A stretch of DNA of 64,000 nucleotides from Conexivisphaerales archaeon (GTDB taxonomy: Archaea; Thermoproteota; Nitrososphaeria; Conexivisphaerales; DTJL01). This document shows, one piece after another, positions 25,819 to 34,093 of the stretch (position 1 is its first letter; every line of letters starts with the position of its first letter). Under the pieces are notes generated by a model. It was not told the DNA's origin, ran no database searches, and saw nothing but the letters and a program-made list of their open reading frames with translations. Both the position numbers and the translations under genes were made by a program. The stretch is from the NCBI GenBank assembly GCA_038728585.1, contig JAVYTR010000004.1:62001-126000 (forward strand), given 5' to 3'.

Positions 25819-25826
25819 AAAGCTTC

Positions 25827-26261
25827 TCAGGGAAGAGTTACAGTCAGAGGGTAATAAACCCCTTCGGCCGTCATAACAGTTATCTGCACATCCTGGCCTG
25901 ACTGAAATGCTGTATTCGGTATCTTCAGGATGAAAGAGAATGAGTCTCCTGCATGAACCGGAATAGGCAGAGAAGAATTAAGCGCGGCCCCTGCAAAGGA
26001 AGAATATGGTATGCCATCGATGTCAACCTGGTTTATCGTCAGGTCCTGACTACCCTGATTTCTTCCAGCAACTGTCACATTCCATCCTCCTGCAATCCCT
26101 GAGGCGTAGTGAGTAGTGATGCTAAGCTGAAGTTTGCTGTATTTTGAAAACTGGCCTGTCATGGCTCCAGCCCAGAAGGCGACAGCGATTCCTATTGCGA
26201 CTGCGACTGAGATCAGAATTACAGTTGCAATGACTGGAGTCACCGCCCTCCTTTTACTCAT
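25827..26261 (-). CDS. Archaeal type IV pilin
   Basis: 144 residues from the ATG at 26261. MSKRRAVTPVIATVILISVA is the classic archaeal pilin leader (DUF1628/Pilin_N): a short basic patch, cleavage before AVTPVIA, and a hydrophobic helix. The outer domain is a small beta sandwich (WNVTVAGRNQGSQDLTINQV). The frame continues seven codons upstream, but the ATG fits better because a TATA box at 26291-26299 lies about 33 bases before it. It is the best candidate in the window for a major pilin of the Tad-like system, though it is unlinked. Confidence 0.8.
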   Translation of the reverse strand: MSKRRAVTPVIATVILISVAVAIGIAVAFWAGAMTGQFSKYSKLQLSITTHYASGIAGGWNVTVAGRNQGSQDLTINQVDIDGIPYSSFAGAALNSSLPIPVHAGDSFSFILKIPNTAFQSGQDVQITVMTAEGVYYPLTVTLP

Positions 26262-26398
26262 ATACCAATTTATCAAGGTCAAATATGAATATTATAAACT
26301 TGTTCAGAGTAACTTCCCTGACTTAGTTTCGTAATTCCTTTCTGAACATTACGTAAGTGCATTCATCAAACCATCTATGAATCTACATTGCTTGTACT

Positions 26399-26413
26399 GT
26401 TAAGGTTAAAATA
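26399..26413 (+). promoter_or_regulatory. BRE/TATA promoter of pgk
   Basis: GTTAAGGTTAAAATA is centred about 32 bases before the TTG start at 26442, and shares the core AAGGTTAAAATA with the promoter at 15068-15083. The likely transcript start is just before the TTG. Confidence 0.55.
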
Positions 26414-26441
26414 CCCCGTTTTCTAATCTACCTGATATCTG

Positions 26442-27692
26442 TTGGTTCAGCAGAACGCAGGGAACGATTTTCTGACGCTTGAAGATATCCAGCCTGAGAA
26501 TAAGACGATACTGGTGAGGGCTGACCTGAACACCCCTGTGGATAGCAGGGGGAGGCTTATCGAGAGAATGAGAATTGAGGAGGCTGCTGTTACTCTCAGG
26601 GACCTTTCAAGGTCAAAGGTTGTCATATGCAGCCACCAGGGCAGAGTGGGAAGAAGCGATTACGTGTCTATGGAGCAGCATGCTCAGGCGCTAGGCGAAG
26701 TCCTTGGCAGAAAGGTTGAGTTCATAGATGACGTTCATGGGCCAGCAGCCAGGCAGAGGATAAAGGAGTTAAATCAGGGAGAAGTGCTTATGCTCGATAA
26801 TCTCAGGTTCTGTGCTGAGGAAGCGCAGGAGTACTCCCCTGAGCAGGCTGTGAAGACTCAGATAGTTATGAAGCTTGCACCGCTCTTCGACGGGTTTGTA
26901 CTTGATGCCTTTCCAACCGCCCACAGGGCCCATCCGTCTATAGTAGGCTTTCCTGAGCTGCTACCGACAGCAGGAGGAAGGCTTGTCGTGAAGGAGCTAA
27001 AAGCTGTCAGCAGGATACAGCAGGTGGAAAAAGGTCCTTTTATTGCGGTGCTGGGTGGAAGCAAGGTCAGTGACAGACTTGAAGCAATAACTGCTCTGAT
27101 TGAGAACAAGAGAGCGGATAAGGTTCTGCTCTGTGGCCTTGCGGGGCTGACTTTCCTAAAGGCTGTTGGCAAATATAAGCCTGACCTGGGAATAAGCGAT
27201 GGCCAGTCAGCTGTGGCCAAGGCATCAAGGCTTCTTGAGGAATATCCTGATGTGTTTGAGATGCCGATTGATGTAGCTATTGAAGAACAGGGAGGAGGCA
27301 GGAAGGAGGTTGATGTTGATTCTCTTCCGCCAGATGCAAAGGCTCTCGATATAGGTACAAAGACGATTTACAGCTATGAAAAGGTGATAAGAAGCGGGGG
27401 AACAGTCTTCATGTCAGGACCTGCAGGTGCTTTTGAAAAACCTGAATTTGGAAAAGGGACTGAAGAGTTGCTCAGAATCCTTGCTACGTCATATGGAACC
27501 ACTATAGTGAGCGGGGGCCATCTAAGCACAGCACTCAAGATATTCAACATACATTCCTGGATAGACCATGTTAGCTCTGCTGGAGGAGCGCTGATACTCT
27601 ATCTTGCTGGCAAAGAGCTGCCTCTTATAAGATCCTTGCGTAAATCGGCTAGCCTGTACAGGTCTAGCGCCTATCAGCGAAAAGAAAACTGA
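26442..27692 (+). CDS. pgk: Phosphoglycerate kinase
   Basis: 416 residues, the usual archaeal length. The N-domain carries the substrate-binding VRADLNTPVD (near residue 25) and ICSHQGR (near 60) motifs, then MLDNLRF and FDGFVLDAFPTAHRAHPSIVG. The C-domain has GPFIAVLGGSKVSDR near residue 200 and the nucleotide-binding end TTIVSGGHLSTAL. It interconverts 1,3-bisphosphoglycerate and 3-phosphoglycerate with ATP. TTG start. GAPDH is encoded 6 kb away, not adjacent. Confidence 0.93.
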   Translation: MVQQNAGNDFLTLEDIQPENKTILVRADLNTPVDSRGRLIERMRIEEAAVTLRDLSRSKVVICSHQGRVGRSDYVSMEQHAQALGEVLGRKVEFIDDVHGPAARQRIKELNQGEVLMLDNLRFCAEEAQEYSPEQAVKTQIVMKLAPLFDGFVLDAFPTAHRAHPSIVGFPELLPTAGGRLVVKELKAVSRIQQVEKGPFIAVLGGSKVSDRLEAITALIENKRADKVLLCGLAGLTFLKAVGKYKPDLGISDGQSAVAKASRLLEEYPDVFEMPIDVAIEEQGGGRKEVDVDSLPPDAKALDIGTKTIYSYEKVIRSGGTVFMSGPAGAFEKPEFGKGTEELLRILATSYGTTIVSGGHLSTALKIFNIHSWIDHVSSAGGALILYLAGKELPLIRSLRKSASLYRSSAYQRKEN

Positions 27693-27729
27693 AGACAGGT
27701 TAAATTCAGACAGGAGGACAACATAAGCG

Positions 27730-28890
27730 ATGAGTGTCAATCAGAATGTGGAAACTGTCGATGCAGATGACACGTTATCAGTGGCTATAGGAAAGTTAAA
27801 GGAGTCAGGCCAGAAGGCACTTGTCGTTGTTGAAGGTAGCGACCCAAGCTATGCTGGTATTCTTACAGAAAGGGCTGTAGCAAGAACTCTGCTCGACCCT
27901 TCGAAGACTAAAGTCAGGTCTGTCTATCAGAGGGTTCCTGCTGTAAACGAAGACTCGCCATCTCAGAAGGTTGCGAAGCTTATGGTCCAGTACGACACAA
28001 GGGTTGTCCCAGTCATCAGAGGGAACAAGGTGACTGGGATAATCAACGACAGCATGCTGCTAAGACAAGCGATTTCTGGAGAATACGGAAAGAAGAAGGT
28101 GAAGGAGATAATGACTCCTGTATGGAACATAGTAACCATAGGCGAAGAAGAAAGCATAGGTAAAGCAATAAGCCTGATGAGGAAGCATGGAATAACAAGG
28201 CTGCCAGTTATGAAAGGGCCTAAGGTTACAGGAATAGTTACTATCCACGATACACTCTCCAAGATAGTCAAGCCAAAGGTCAGAATGAGCAAGGGCGAGT
28301 TTGTGGGGGAGAAGCTGAGGTTTCTGAGAGACCCTGTCAGGTCGATCATGAGCTCACCTGTTATAGGACTTGGCCCTGATGCTACAGTGAAGGAGGCCTT
28401 TGAGTTGATGGAAGAGAACGATATTTCATCTGTTGTGGTGGTTAACGACATGGGAGAACTTGTAGGTCTGGTTACAAGGCACGACCTGCTCAAACCTCTT
28501 GCTGAAGAGCAGAAGCTACAGGCAGGAATGGGGGTGCAGCTGACTGTCAAGATACCTGGAGGAACTGATGAAGTCGATGTGAAACATATTCAAGCAGAAT
28601 TGGAATCTTTCCTGAAGAGGTATGAAGAGAAGCTGAGTGGTTCGAACCTCTCGGTTTATATCAAGGGACACAGAGAAAGGAAGAAGGGACGCAGGCTAAT
28701 TCATGTAAGGCTTGTGCTGAACGGTCCTTCAGGTTCTTATTCAGCAGTTGACGAGGGATGGGGCGACGTTCAGGCTGTAAACAAGGCTCTAAAGGCTCTT
28801 GAGAGACAGCTATCAAAGAGGAAGGGAGTGGAGAGAAGGAGGACTGAAGGTCACAAGAACGTCTATGAAGTCTTTGATTTGCTGTATTGA
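27730..28890 (+). CDS. Four-CBS protein fused to a ribosome-hibernation (HPF/RaiA)-like domain
   Basis: 386 residues. Four CBS repeats fill residues 1-260 in pairs (AKLMVQYDTRVVPVIRGNKV; SLMRKHGITRLPVMKGPKV; ELMEENDISSVVVVNDMGEL). The last ~110 residues (ELESFLKRYEEKLSG, then YIKGHRERKKGRRLIHVRL and WGDVQAVNKALKALERQL) have the beta-alpha plan and basic surface of the HPF/RaiA fold. The CBS part would bind adenine nucleotides, so the protein may link energy state to ribosome dormancy; this is inference. It follows pgk by 37 bases and could share its message. Its end overlaps the epimerase gene by 28 bases (convergent). Confidence 0.75.
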   Translation: MSVNQNVETVDADDTLSVAIGKLKESGQKALVVVEGSDPSYAGILTERAVARTLLDPSKTKVRSVYQRVPAVNEDSPSQKVAKLMVQYDTRVVPVIRGNKVTGIINDSMLLRQAISGEYGKKKVKEIMTPVWNIVTIGEEESIGKAISLMRKHGITRLPVMKGPKVTGIVTIHDTLSKIVKPKVRMSKGEFVGEKLRFLRDPVRSIMSSPVIGLGPDATVKEAFELMEENDISSVVVVNDMGELVGLVTRHDLLKPLAEEQKLQAGMGVQLTVKIPGGTDEVDVKHIQAELESFLKRYEEKLSGSNLSVYIKGHRERKKGRRLIHVRLVLNGPSGSYSAVDEGWGDVQAVNKALKALERQLSKRKGVERRRTEGHKNVYEVFDLLY

Positions 28891-29804
28891 GAACTGTAAA
28901 ACTGAAAAGTCTCCTTTAGACCCTGCTCTATGGTGTAGTTGGGCCGCCAACCGAGTTCCTTACTTATTTTTCTGATATCAGCCAAGCTTCTGGTTATATC
29001 TGACTCTCTTCTTGGCTTGAAGATAACCCTCAGCTTTCTTCCTGCTGTTTCCTGAATAATCTCAGCCAGCTTGCTTATGGAGGTTTCTTTCCCTGATGCC
29101 ACGTTGAAGATTCCCTCTTTTGGCGAATCGAGTGACCGTAAAATCGCGTTGACAGCATCGTCGACATATACGAAGTCTCTGGTTTGACCGCCGGTCCCAT
29201 AGATTGTTAGGTTATCATTTCTCAGTGCAGCCTGTATGAACCTTGCTACAACACCTGCATATGAGGGGTTGGGCTGGTAGCCGTAGATGTTGAAAAAGCG
29301 AAGTATGGTTGAATTAAAAGAATAGGTAAAAGAATATGATAGGATCAGAAGCTCTGCGGCTGCCTTTGTAACACCGTAGATGCTTCTGGGAGACATTCTC
29401 GAACTCTCACTGATCGGAAATCTCTTCTGTTCACCGTATACAGCTGCACTGGATGCAAAGATGAGCTTCTTGTGGTAGTTCCATCTTGCACAGTCAAGCA
29501 CCACCCTCGTTCCTTCAACGTTGACATCAAAGGCATATTTTGGATTCTCCTGGCATGTTTCCACGTTCGCCACTGCTGCTAGATGGACGGTCGCTTCACA
29601 TTCAGATGATGCGTCATCGACAGTCTTTTCGTCCCTGATATCCCCTTGAACATATGAGACATCATTGTGTGAGAGGAGACTGCTTGTTATATTTCTGTCA
29701 GGAGGCTTCAGGTCGAGAATCACAACTTCGTAACCGCTCTCTGCAAGCTTCTTGCAGAGTCTCAGGCCAAGAAAACCTGAGCCTCCGGTAACAAGAACCC
29801 TCAT
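28863..29804 (-). CDS. NAD-dependent epimerase/dehydratase (UDP-glucose 4-epimerase-like)
   Basis: 313 residues from the ATG at 29804 (MRVLVTGGSGFLGLRL), the natural start because the Rossmann GxxGxxG is then at residues 7-13. The catalytic SSAAVYGE and YGVTKAAAE (Tyr-x-x-x-Lys) follow near residues 120 and 150, then a substrate-binding region (RFFNIYGYQPNPS, RDFVYVDDAVNAI). It is an extended short-chain dehydrogenase of the GalE type. The sugar is not determined; surface glycan precursors are likely. Confidence 0.85.
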   Translation of the reverse strand: MRVLVTGGSGFLGLRLCKKLAESGYEVVILDLKPPDRNITSSLLSHNDVSYVQGDIRDEKTVDDASSECEATVHLAAVANVETCQENPKYAFDVNVEGTRVVLDCARWNYHKKLIFASSAAVYGEQKRFPISESSRMSPRSIYGVTKAAAELLILSYSFTYSFNSTILRFFNIYGYQPNPSYAGVVARFIQAALRNDNLTIYGTGGQTRDFVYVDDAVNAILRSLDSPKEGIFNVASGKETSISKLAEIIQETAGRKLRVIFKPRRESDITRSLADIRKISKELGWRPNYTIEQGLKETFQFYSSQYSKSKTS

Positions 29805-29879
29805 CAGCCATGGCTTTTGCGCAGAGGTAATTAAAGATGAGAAATCGATTAAATACAGAGTTTGACTGCTTATCAGGCA

Positions 29880-30926
29880 ATGGAAAAGCCAGACCTTGAC
29901 AGATACGCAAGGCAGATAGTGATGGAACAGATAGGAATAAAGGGTCAACTGAGACTGAAAAATGCCAAGGTTACAGTAGCTGGTATAGGCGGTCTAGGCA
30001 GTCTTGTTGCTCTCCAGCTAGTAGGAATGGGGGTAGGCAGGGTCAATCTAATTGATAGAGATATTGTAACTGAGACAGACCTTCACAGACAGTACCTTTA
30101 CACCGAAGAAGATGTGGGGAGGCTCAAGGTTATAGCTGCAAAGGAGAGGCTTGAGAAGCTCAACTCTGATGTTGAAATCAGAGTTTCAGATTCTACCATA
30201 GATGAGAGCAGCGTTTCTTCGCTGGTCTCTGACTCTGATGTTGTAATCGACTGCCTCGATTCCGTGAATGGGAAATACTCGATCAACAGGGCATGCATTC
30301 AGCAAAGGAAACCTTACGTCTACGGCTCTGCCGTCAGCAGCTATGGCGTCGTGACAAGCATCATTCCGGGTCAGACTCCCTGCCTTAAGTGCATCTATCC
30401 GGAGCTAGACGAAGAGACAGCACTGACATGCGCGGTAGCAGGTGTGCATCCTAGCATACTTGGCATTGTTGCGAGCATCCAAGTCTCAGAGGCGGTCAGG
30501 CTGATAACAGGAAGGGGGTTTGCTTTAGCCTCAAAGCTTATCTTCATCGACCTAGACCAGCTTTCTTTTGAGACTGTAAATGTGAGAAGAAATGAGAAAT
30601 GCAGCGAGTGTGGAATAGGCTCAAAGACGAAGGAAAAGTTGCAGCCTCATATCGTTGAAAGGTCTTGCACGAGAGATGGTTTGGGTACCTATTTCCTGAA
30701 TCCCAGGCATAAAATTGAATTGAAGTTTGACGATGAATATTTCAGGAGGACAGGGCTGCACAAGGCGTTTGAAGACCAAGCACTGACAATTCTGCTGAAG
30801 AAGGATGGGAGTGGGATAGCGCTTGTCAGGGAGAGAGTTTATGATGTTGAACTTTTTGAAAGAGAACTGCTGGCCAGATACGGGAATTTAGTTCGTGAAC
30901 TGGAAGCAAGACAGGAAGAGGACTAA
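29880..30926 (+). CDS. ThiF/MoeB-type E1-like adenylyltransferase
   Basis: 348 residues. The ATP-binding VTVAGIGGLGSLVALQLVG near residue 30, DRDIVTETDLHRQYLY and DCLDSVNGKY motifs, and the zinc pair CLKC with CSECG are all present. It activates a small ubiquitin-like or sulphur-carrier protein for molybdopterin, thiamine or tRNA thiolation. The last ~95 residues after the zinc site are an extra small domain, not rhodanese (no active-site Cys loop). ATG at 29880 is used rather than a TTG 18 bases upstream, because GATTAAATACA lies 25-30 bases before it. Confidence 0.85.
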   Translation: MEKPDLDRYARQIVMEQIGIKGQLRLKNAKVTVAGIGGLGSLVALQLVGMGVGRVNLIDRDIVTETDLHRQYLYTEEDVGRLKVIAAKERLEKLNSDVEIRVSDSTIDESSVSSLVSDSDVVIDCLDSVNGKYSINRACIQQRKPYVYGSAVSSYGVVTSIIPGQTPCLKCIYPELDEETALTCAVAGVHPSILGIVASIQVSEAVRLITGRGFALASKLIFIDLDQLSFETVNVRRNEKCSECGIGSKTKEKLQPHIVERSCTRDGLGTYFLNPRHKIELKFDDEYFRRTGLHKAFEDQALTILLKKDGSGIALVRERVYDVELFERELLARYGNLVRELEARQEED

Positions 30927-30960
30927 CTGTAATCTGCCTGTATTCTTACCTTATGACCGC

Positions 30961-30973
30961 ATATTATTATAAA
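30961..30973 (+). promoter_or_regulatory. TATA box of the OsmC-family gene
   Basis: ATATTATTATAAA lies about 28 bases before the ATG at 30998. This supports that ATG over an in-frame ATG at 30953, which would put the promoter inside the gene. The message is probably leaderless. Confidence 0.5.
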
Positions 30974-30997
30974 CGAGCCCCAGGGGTAAGAGCATCC

Positions 30998-31417
30998 ATG
31001 GGAGAAAAGACAATTGTCGAAGTCGAATGGTTGAGCAACGGAAGCTACGAAGCCAGAGACCCGGAGGGGCATAGAACATTGATTCAGACAGGGCAAAGAA
31101 CTGCATTAAGCCCCTCTCAGCTCTTTCTTGCCTCTCTTGCAGCCTGCTCGATGGTCGATGTTGTGACCATAATCGGCAAGAAGAGGAAGAAACTAGGCGC
31201 TCTAAGGGCCAGGGTTGAAGGTGAAAGAGTAGAGGGGTTTCCAACAAGGTACAGGAAGATAACCGTAACATATTTCATAGAAGGTAGCGATGTTACAAAA
31301 GAGGATTCCATCTCTGCAATAGAGCTATCCCAGAACAAATACTGTTCAGTATCTCTGACAGTCAAGAATGGAGCAGAGGTGGAGTGGAAGCTGGAAGATA
31401 AGGTTGAGCAAAAATGA
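30998..31417 (+). CDS. OsmC/Ohr-family protein
   Basis: 139 residues. The usual N-terminal beta hairpin (VEWLSNGSYEARDPEGH), the helix with the first redox Cys (LFLASLAACSMVDVV) and the second Cys near the end (KYCSVSLTVKNGAEVEWK) are in place. The family reduces organic hydroperoxides through the two cysteines. No dedicated reductant is encoded beside it, although the gene is 26 bases behind the E1-like gene. Confidence 0.82.
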   Translation: MGEKTIVEVEWLSNGSYEARDPEGHRTLIQTGQRTALSPSQLFLASLAACSMVDVVTIIGKKRKKLGALRARVEGERVEGFPTRYRKITVTYFIEGSDVTKEDSISAIELSQNKYCSVSLTVKNGAEVEWKLEDKVEQK

Positions 31418-31518
31418 AGATGACCAGAAAAGCTGAATATGGCGTTAACTCCATTTGCATACGTTGTCTAATTGTTTGCATATAATCTGTTAAACGGAGA
31501 CTTATCACCATCAGCCCA

Positions 31519-31845
31519 ATGGAAAGACGGCTTGATGAGCTGAAGAGGCATGTCAGAAGAAGGGCAGATACTTACAGAGAGGTTGCAAATGCGATTGACA
31601 TGACAGATGCAGCCAGAGACCTGAAAAGGACAAAGGGAAGAGGTAGACTGGGCAAGACTCTTATGAAGGCAGGAGTAGCGCTCATAGCCGTCCCGGACCC
31701 GATCACAGATGTGCCTGGGATAATTATGCTAGCAGGAGGATACGTCATTTCGAGGTTCTGGGAGTCGCCGGGGATTAACGACCTTGCAAAGGAACTCAGA
31801 ACGACTTTGGAGAAACTGGAAGAAGCCAGGCTCAGTGTAGAATAG
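31519..31845 (+). CDS. Hypothetical protein with a hydrophobic centre
   Basis: 108 residues: a basic helical N-terminus (LDELKRHVRRRADTYREVAN), a hydrophobic, glycine/proline-rich middle (VALIAVPDPITDVPGIIMLA) and an acidic amphipathic C-terminal helix. It may sit at the membrane. No family recognised. Confidence 0.55.
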   Translation: MERRLDELKRHVRRRADTYREVANAIDMTDAARDLKRTKGRGRLGKTLMKAGVALIAVPDPITDVPGIIMLAGGYVISRFWESPGINDLAKELRTTLEKLEEARLSVE

Positions 31846-31961
31846 GAAGAATGAGAACGGGTTCAACAACTACCCAGAGCTAAACTTTGCCGGAATCCTT
31901 ACGAGTCCTTTCTGAGGATATATCCAAAACAAATTTTAACCCTGTTTGCTGACTTACGGGT

Positions 31962-32636
31962 ATGCTGAACCATAAGGGTTTGGAGATAACTTATCTGGAG
32001 CATGACACATTCAGGATAAAGTATGGTGAGCTGGTGGTCTACACAGACCCCTTCCAGATAATGCCTCAGACGAAGAAGGCCGACCTGGTTACAATCACCC
32101 ACGAGCACTTCGACCACATGAGTGATTCAGACCTGAAAAAAGTTGTGAAGGATGGAACAATAGTTGTTGCATCTGTAAATTGCAGGGAGAAGCTTCAGTC
32201 TCTCACATCTGTTGAGAAGGTTTTCGTCAAGCCGGGTGAAAGTGTTGAAAAGAAGGGAATAGTAATAAAAGCCGTCCCTGCATACAACACCAACAAGTTC
32301 AGGGCTCCTGGTTTACCTTTTCATCCGAAGGATTACCTCGGGGTTGGATTCATATTCGACTTCGGAGGGACAAAAGTGTACCATGCTGGGGATACTGACC
32401 ACATAGAGGAGATGAAGGGGTTCAAAGATGTATCTCTAGCTCTCCTTCCTGCCAGCGGCACATATGTCATGACTGCCGAAGAGGCTGCGGCAGCTGCAGG
32501 AACGCTGAACCCTGACATGGCGATTCCGATGCACTGGGGAGCTATAGTAGGCACCAGACAGGATGCTGAAAGGTTCAAGAGCCTGGCTTCTGAAAAGGGA
32601 ATAAAGGCAGCAGTAATGGACAAGTCAGCCACGTGA
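31962..32636 (+). CDS. Metallo-beta-lactamase-fold hydrolase, UPF0173 type
   Basis: 224 residues. ITHEHFDHMSD near residue 45 is the HxHxDH metal motif; VYHAGDTDH near residue 128 and IPMHWGAI near residue 183 give the other ligands. This set is typical of the UPF0173/YtkL metal-dependent hydrolases. The substrate is unknown. A TATA-like AAATTTTAACCC lies about 27 bases before the ATG. Confidence 0.82.
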   Translation: MLNHKGLEITYLEHDTFRIKYGELVVYTDPFQIMPQTKKADLVTITHEHFDHMSDSDLKKVVKDGTIVVASVNCREKLQSLTSVEKVFVKPGESVEKKGIVIKAVPAYNTNKFRAPGLPFHPKDYLGVGFIFDFGGTKVYHAGDTDHIEEMKGFKDVSLALLPASGTYVMTAEEAAAAAGTLNPDMAIPMHWGAIVGTRQDAERFKSLASEKGIKAAVMDKSAT

Positions 32637-32706
32637 AACAACGGTGTTTTATTAAAGCATCAATGTTTACTTTTTTGCTTGTTTACTTCATTATTTCACT
32701 TTCGCT

Positions 32707-33243
32707 TTATTTCTTCACTATGCCCATCTTCTGTAGTGCTGCCTTTAGCCTGGTATATGTCTCATCAAGGTGCTCCGGCAACACCTTTGTCTCGGCGAGT
32801 ACCGGCATAAAGTTGGTATCACCATTCCATCTGGGGACAACGTGAATATGCAAATGTTCGTAGCCAGCTCCTGCAGTCCTCCCAAGATTTGCTCCGACGT
32901 TGAATCCCTCGGCACCATATTCAGCCTGCAGAACCTTGCAGGAGATGTTAACACCCTCCATCAGCTCGAGCAGCTCTAGCCTTTTCAGGCCGTTGAATGT
33001 TGAGAGATGCCTGTAAGGAGCGACCATTATGTGGCCACTGTTGTAAGGATACTTGTTCAATATGAGAAAGGTGTGTTTCAACCTGAGAAGTATGAGGTTC
33101 TCCTTGTCTTTCTTCTCCCCCTCAGCCGGCAGTTTGCAGAATATGCATTCTTTGCTCTCAGATTCGAGGAATTCCTGTCTCCATGGAGCCCAGAGTCTCT
33201 TCACTGGTTCGGGTGAAGAGTATCGATTAAAAAATCTTCTCAA
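32707..33243 (-). CDS. HIT-family nucleotide hydrolase/phosphorylase
   Basis: 178 residues. The HIT triad is HLHIHVV (His 130, 132, 134), preceded by IFCKLPAEG and NKYPYNSGHIMVAPYRH. The archaeal members act on Ap4A or adenylyl-sulphate-type nucleotides; the substrate is not shown here. The TTG start overlaps the previous stop as TTGA. A TATA-like TTTTTTAATCG lies 26 bases before an internal GTG at 33204, so a shorter leaderless form is possible. Confidence 0.85.
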   Translation of the reverse strand: MRRFFNRYSSPEPVKRLWAPWRQEFLESESKECIFCKLPAEGEKKDKENLILLRLKHTFLILNKYPYNSGHIMVAPYRHLSTFNGLKRLELLELMEGVNISCKVLQAEYGAEGFNVGANLGRTAGAGYEHLHIHVVPRWNGDTNFMPVLAETKVLPEHLDETYTRLKAALQKMGIVKK

Positions 33244-33989
33244 GCTGTTTCAGAAAGGGAAGCTGGCATAAATGGTACACCCTTCCTCTTGGCTATGTTG
33301 AGAGCTGCAAGTGCGTCCTTCTGAATCTGAATTGCAGACTTGCCTCTCAACCTTTCTGCTCCTCCTTCTGGATAGATATCGCCTGTCAGATTTGCTCTAT
33401 CCTCCCTCTTGGAGGTTCCACTCTCGTCGACCATCTCTATTGTAATTGAATTGTTGCTTGCAGCTTTAAGAGAAGAGAGCATGATGCTCACATGGTCTGC
33501 TATCTTCCTCCCTCTAGAATCACCCCTGCCTATTCTGAGGATGCATTTCTGGAAAGGCAGATTCAGCATCTTTTCTATGAACTCAACCGCTTCAGAAAAA
33601 GTTGGGAAGGAACGAAAGGATACAGGGTAGTTCCTGTAGAGAACAGCTATCCCTGTTACCCCTCCTGGGTCGACACCCAGCAGTAGAACGTCTTTTCTGA
33701 AAGGGAAGAGTCTCGACAGTATTAGTATCGCATCATGCTCAAAGTCTCCGTTCAGCTCTTCATACAGCAGGTATCTCTTTGTTGACAGGGATGATAATTC
33801 TCTTCCAGTCGTCAGAACGAGGGAATCTGTAATGGAAACAGCTTCTGACGGTAAAAGGTCAGTATGAGAAAGTGAAAGTTTTCTGAGGAGGCTGACAAAA
33901 TCGTAAAATGCCCTTCCGTCCGTCGTTGCAATTATCAAAGGGCCTGTCCTCATACGGCTATACCTGTAGTTCCTTTCTGGCTGACCCAT
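33240..33989 (-). CDS. RNase H-fold (RuvC-like) protein of unknown function
   Basis: 249 residues. LLLGVDPGGVTGIAVLYR at residues 102-118 matches the first catalytic strand of RuvC/YqgF nucleases (Asp 107), and later acidic residues in FEHD, RIGRGDSRG and MVDES could complete a metal site. The C-terminus ends with a helix (ALAALNIAKRKG) like the last RuvC helix with an alanine/aspartate position. The N-terminal 95 residues form a separate alpha/beta domain. It might be a Holliday-junction-type nuclease or a nuclease-like regulator. The stop overlaps the HIT gene start. Confidence 0.6.
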   Translation of the reverse strand: MGQPERNYRYSRMRTGPLIIATTDGRAFYDFVSLLRKLSLSHTDLLPSEAVSITDSLVLTTGRELSSLSTKRYLLYEELNGDFEHDAILILSRLFPFRKDVLLLGVDPGGVTGIAVLYRNYPVSFRSFPTFSEAVEFIEKMLNLPFQKCILRIGRGDSRGRKIADHVSIMLSSLKAASNNSITIEMVDESGTSKREDRANLTGDIYPEGGAERLRGKSAIQIQKDALAALNIAKRKGVPFMPASLSETA

Positions 33990-34093
33990 TTCTTACACAC
34001 CAGCTATTGGATTCCTTGCCTGACGTAAAACAGATATTGAGATTGACGTCGACCACCTCCTTCTGTTCTGCCCTGCAGATAATTCAGAGCATC

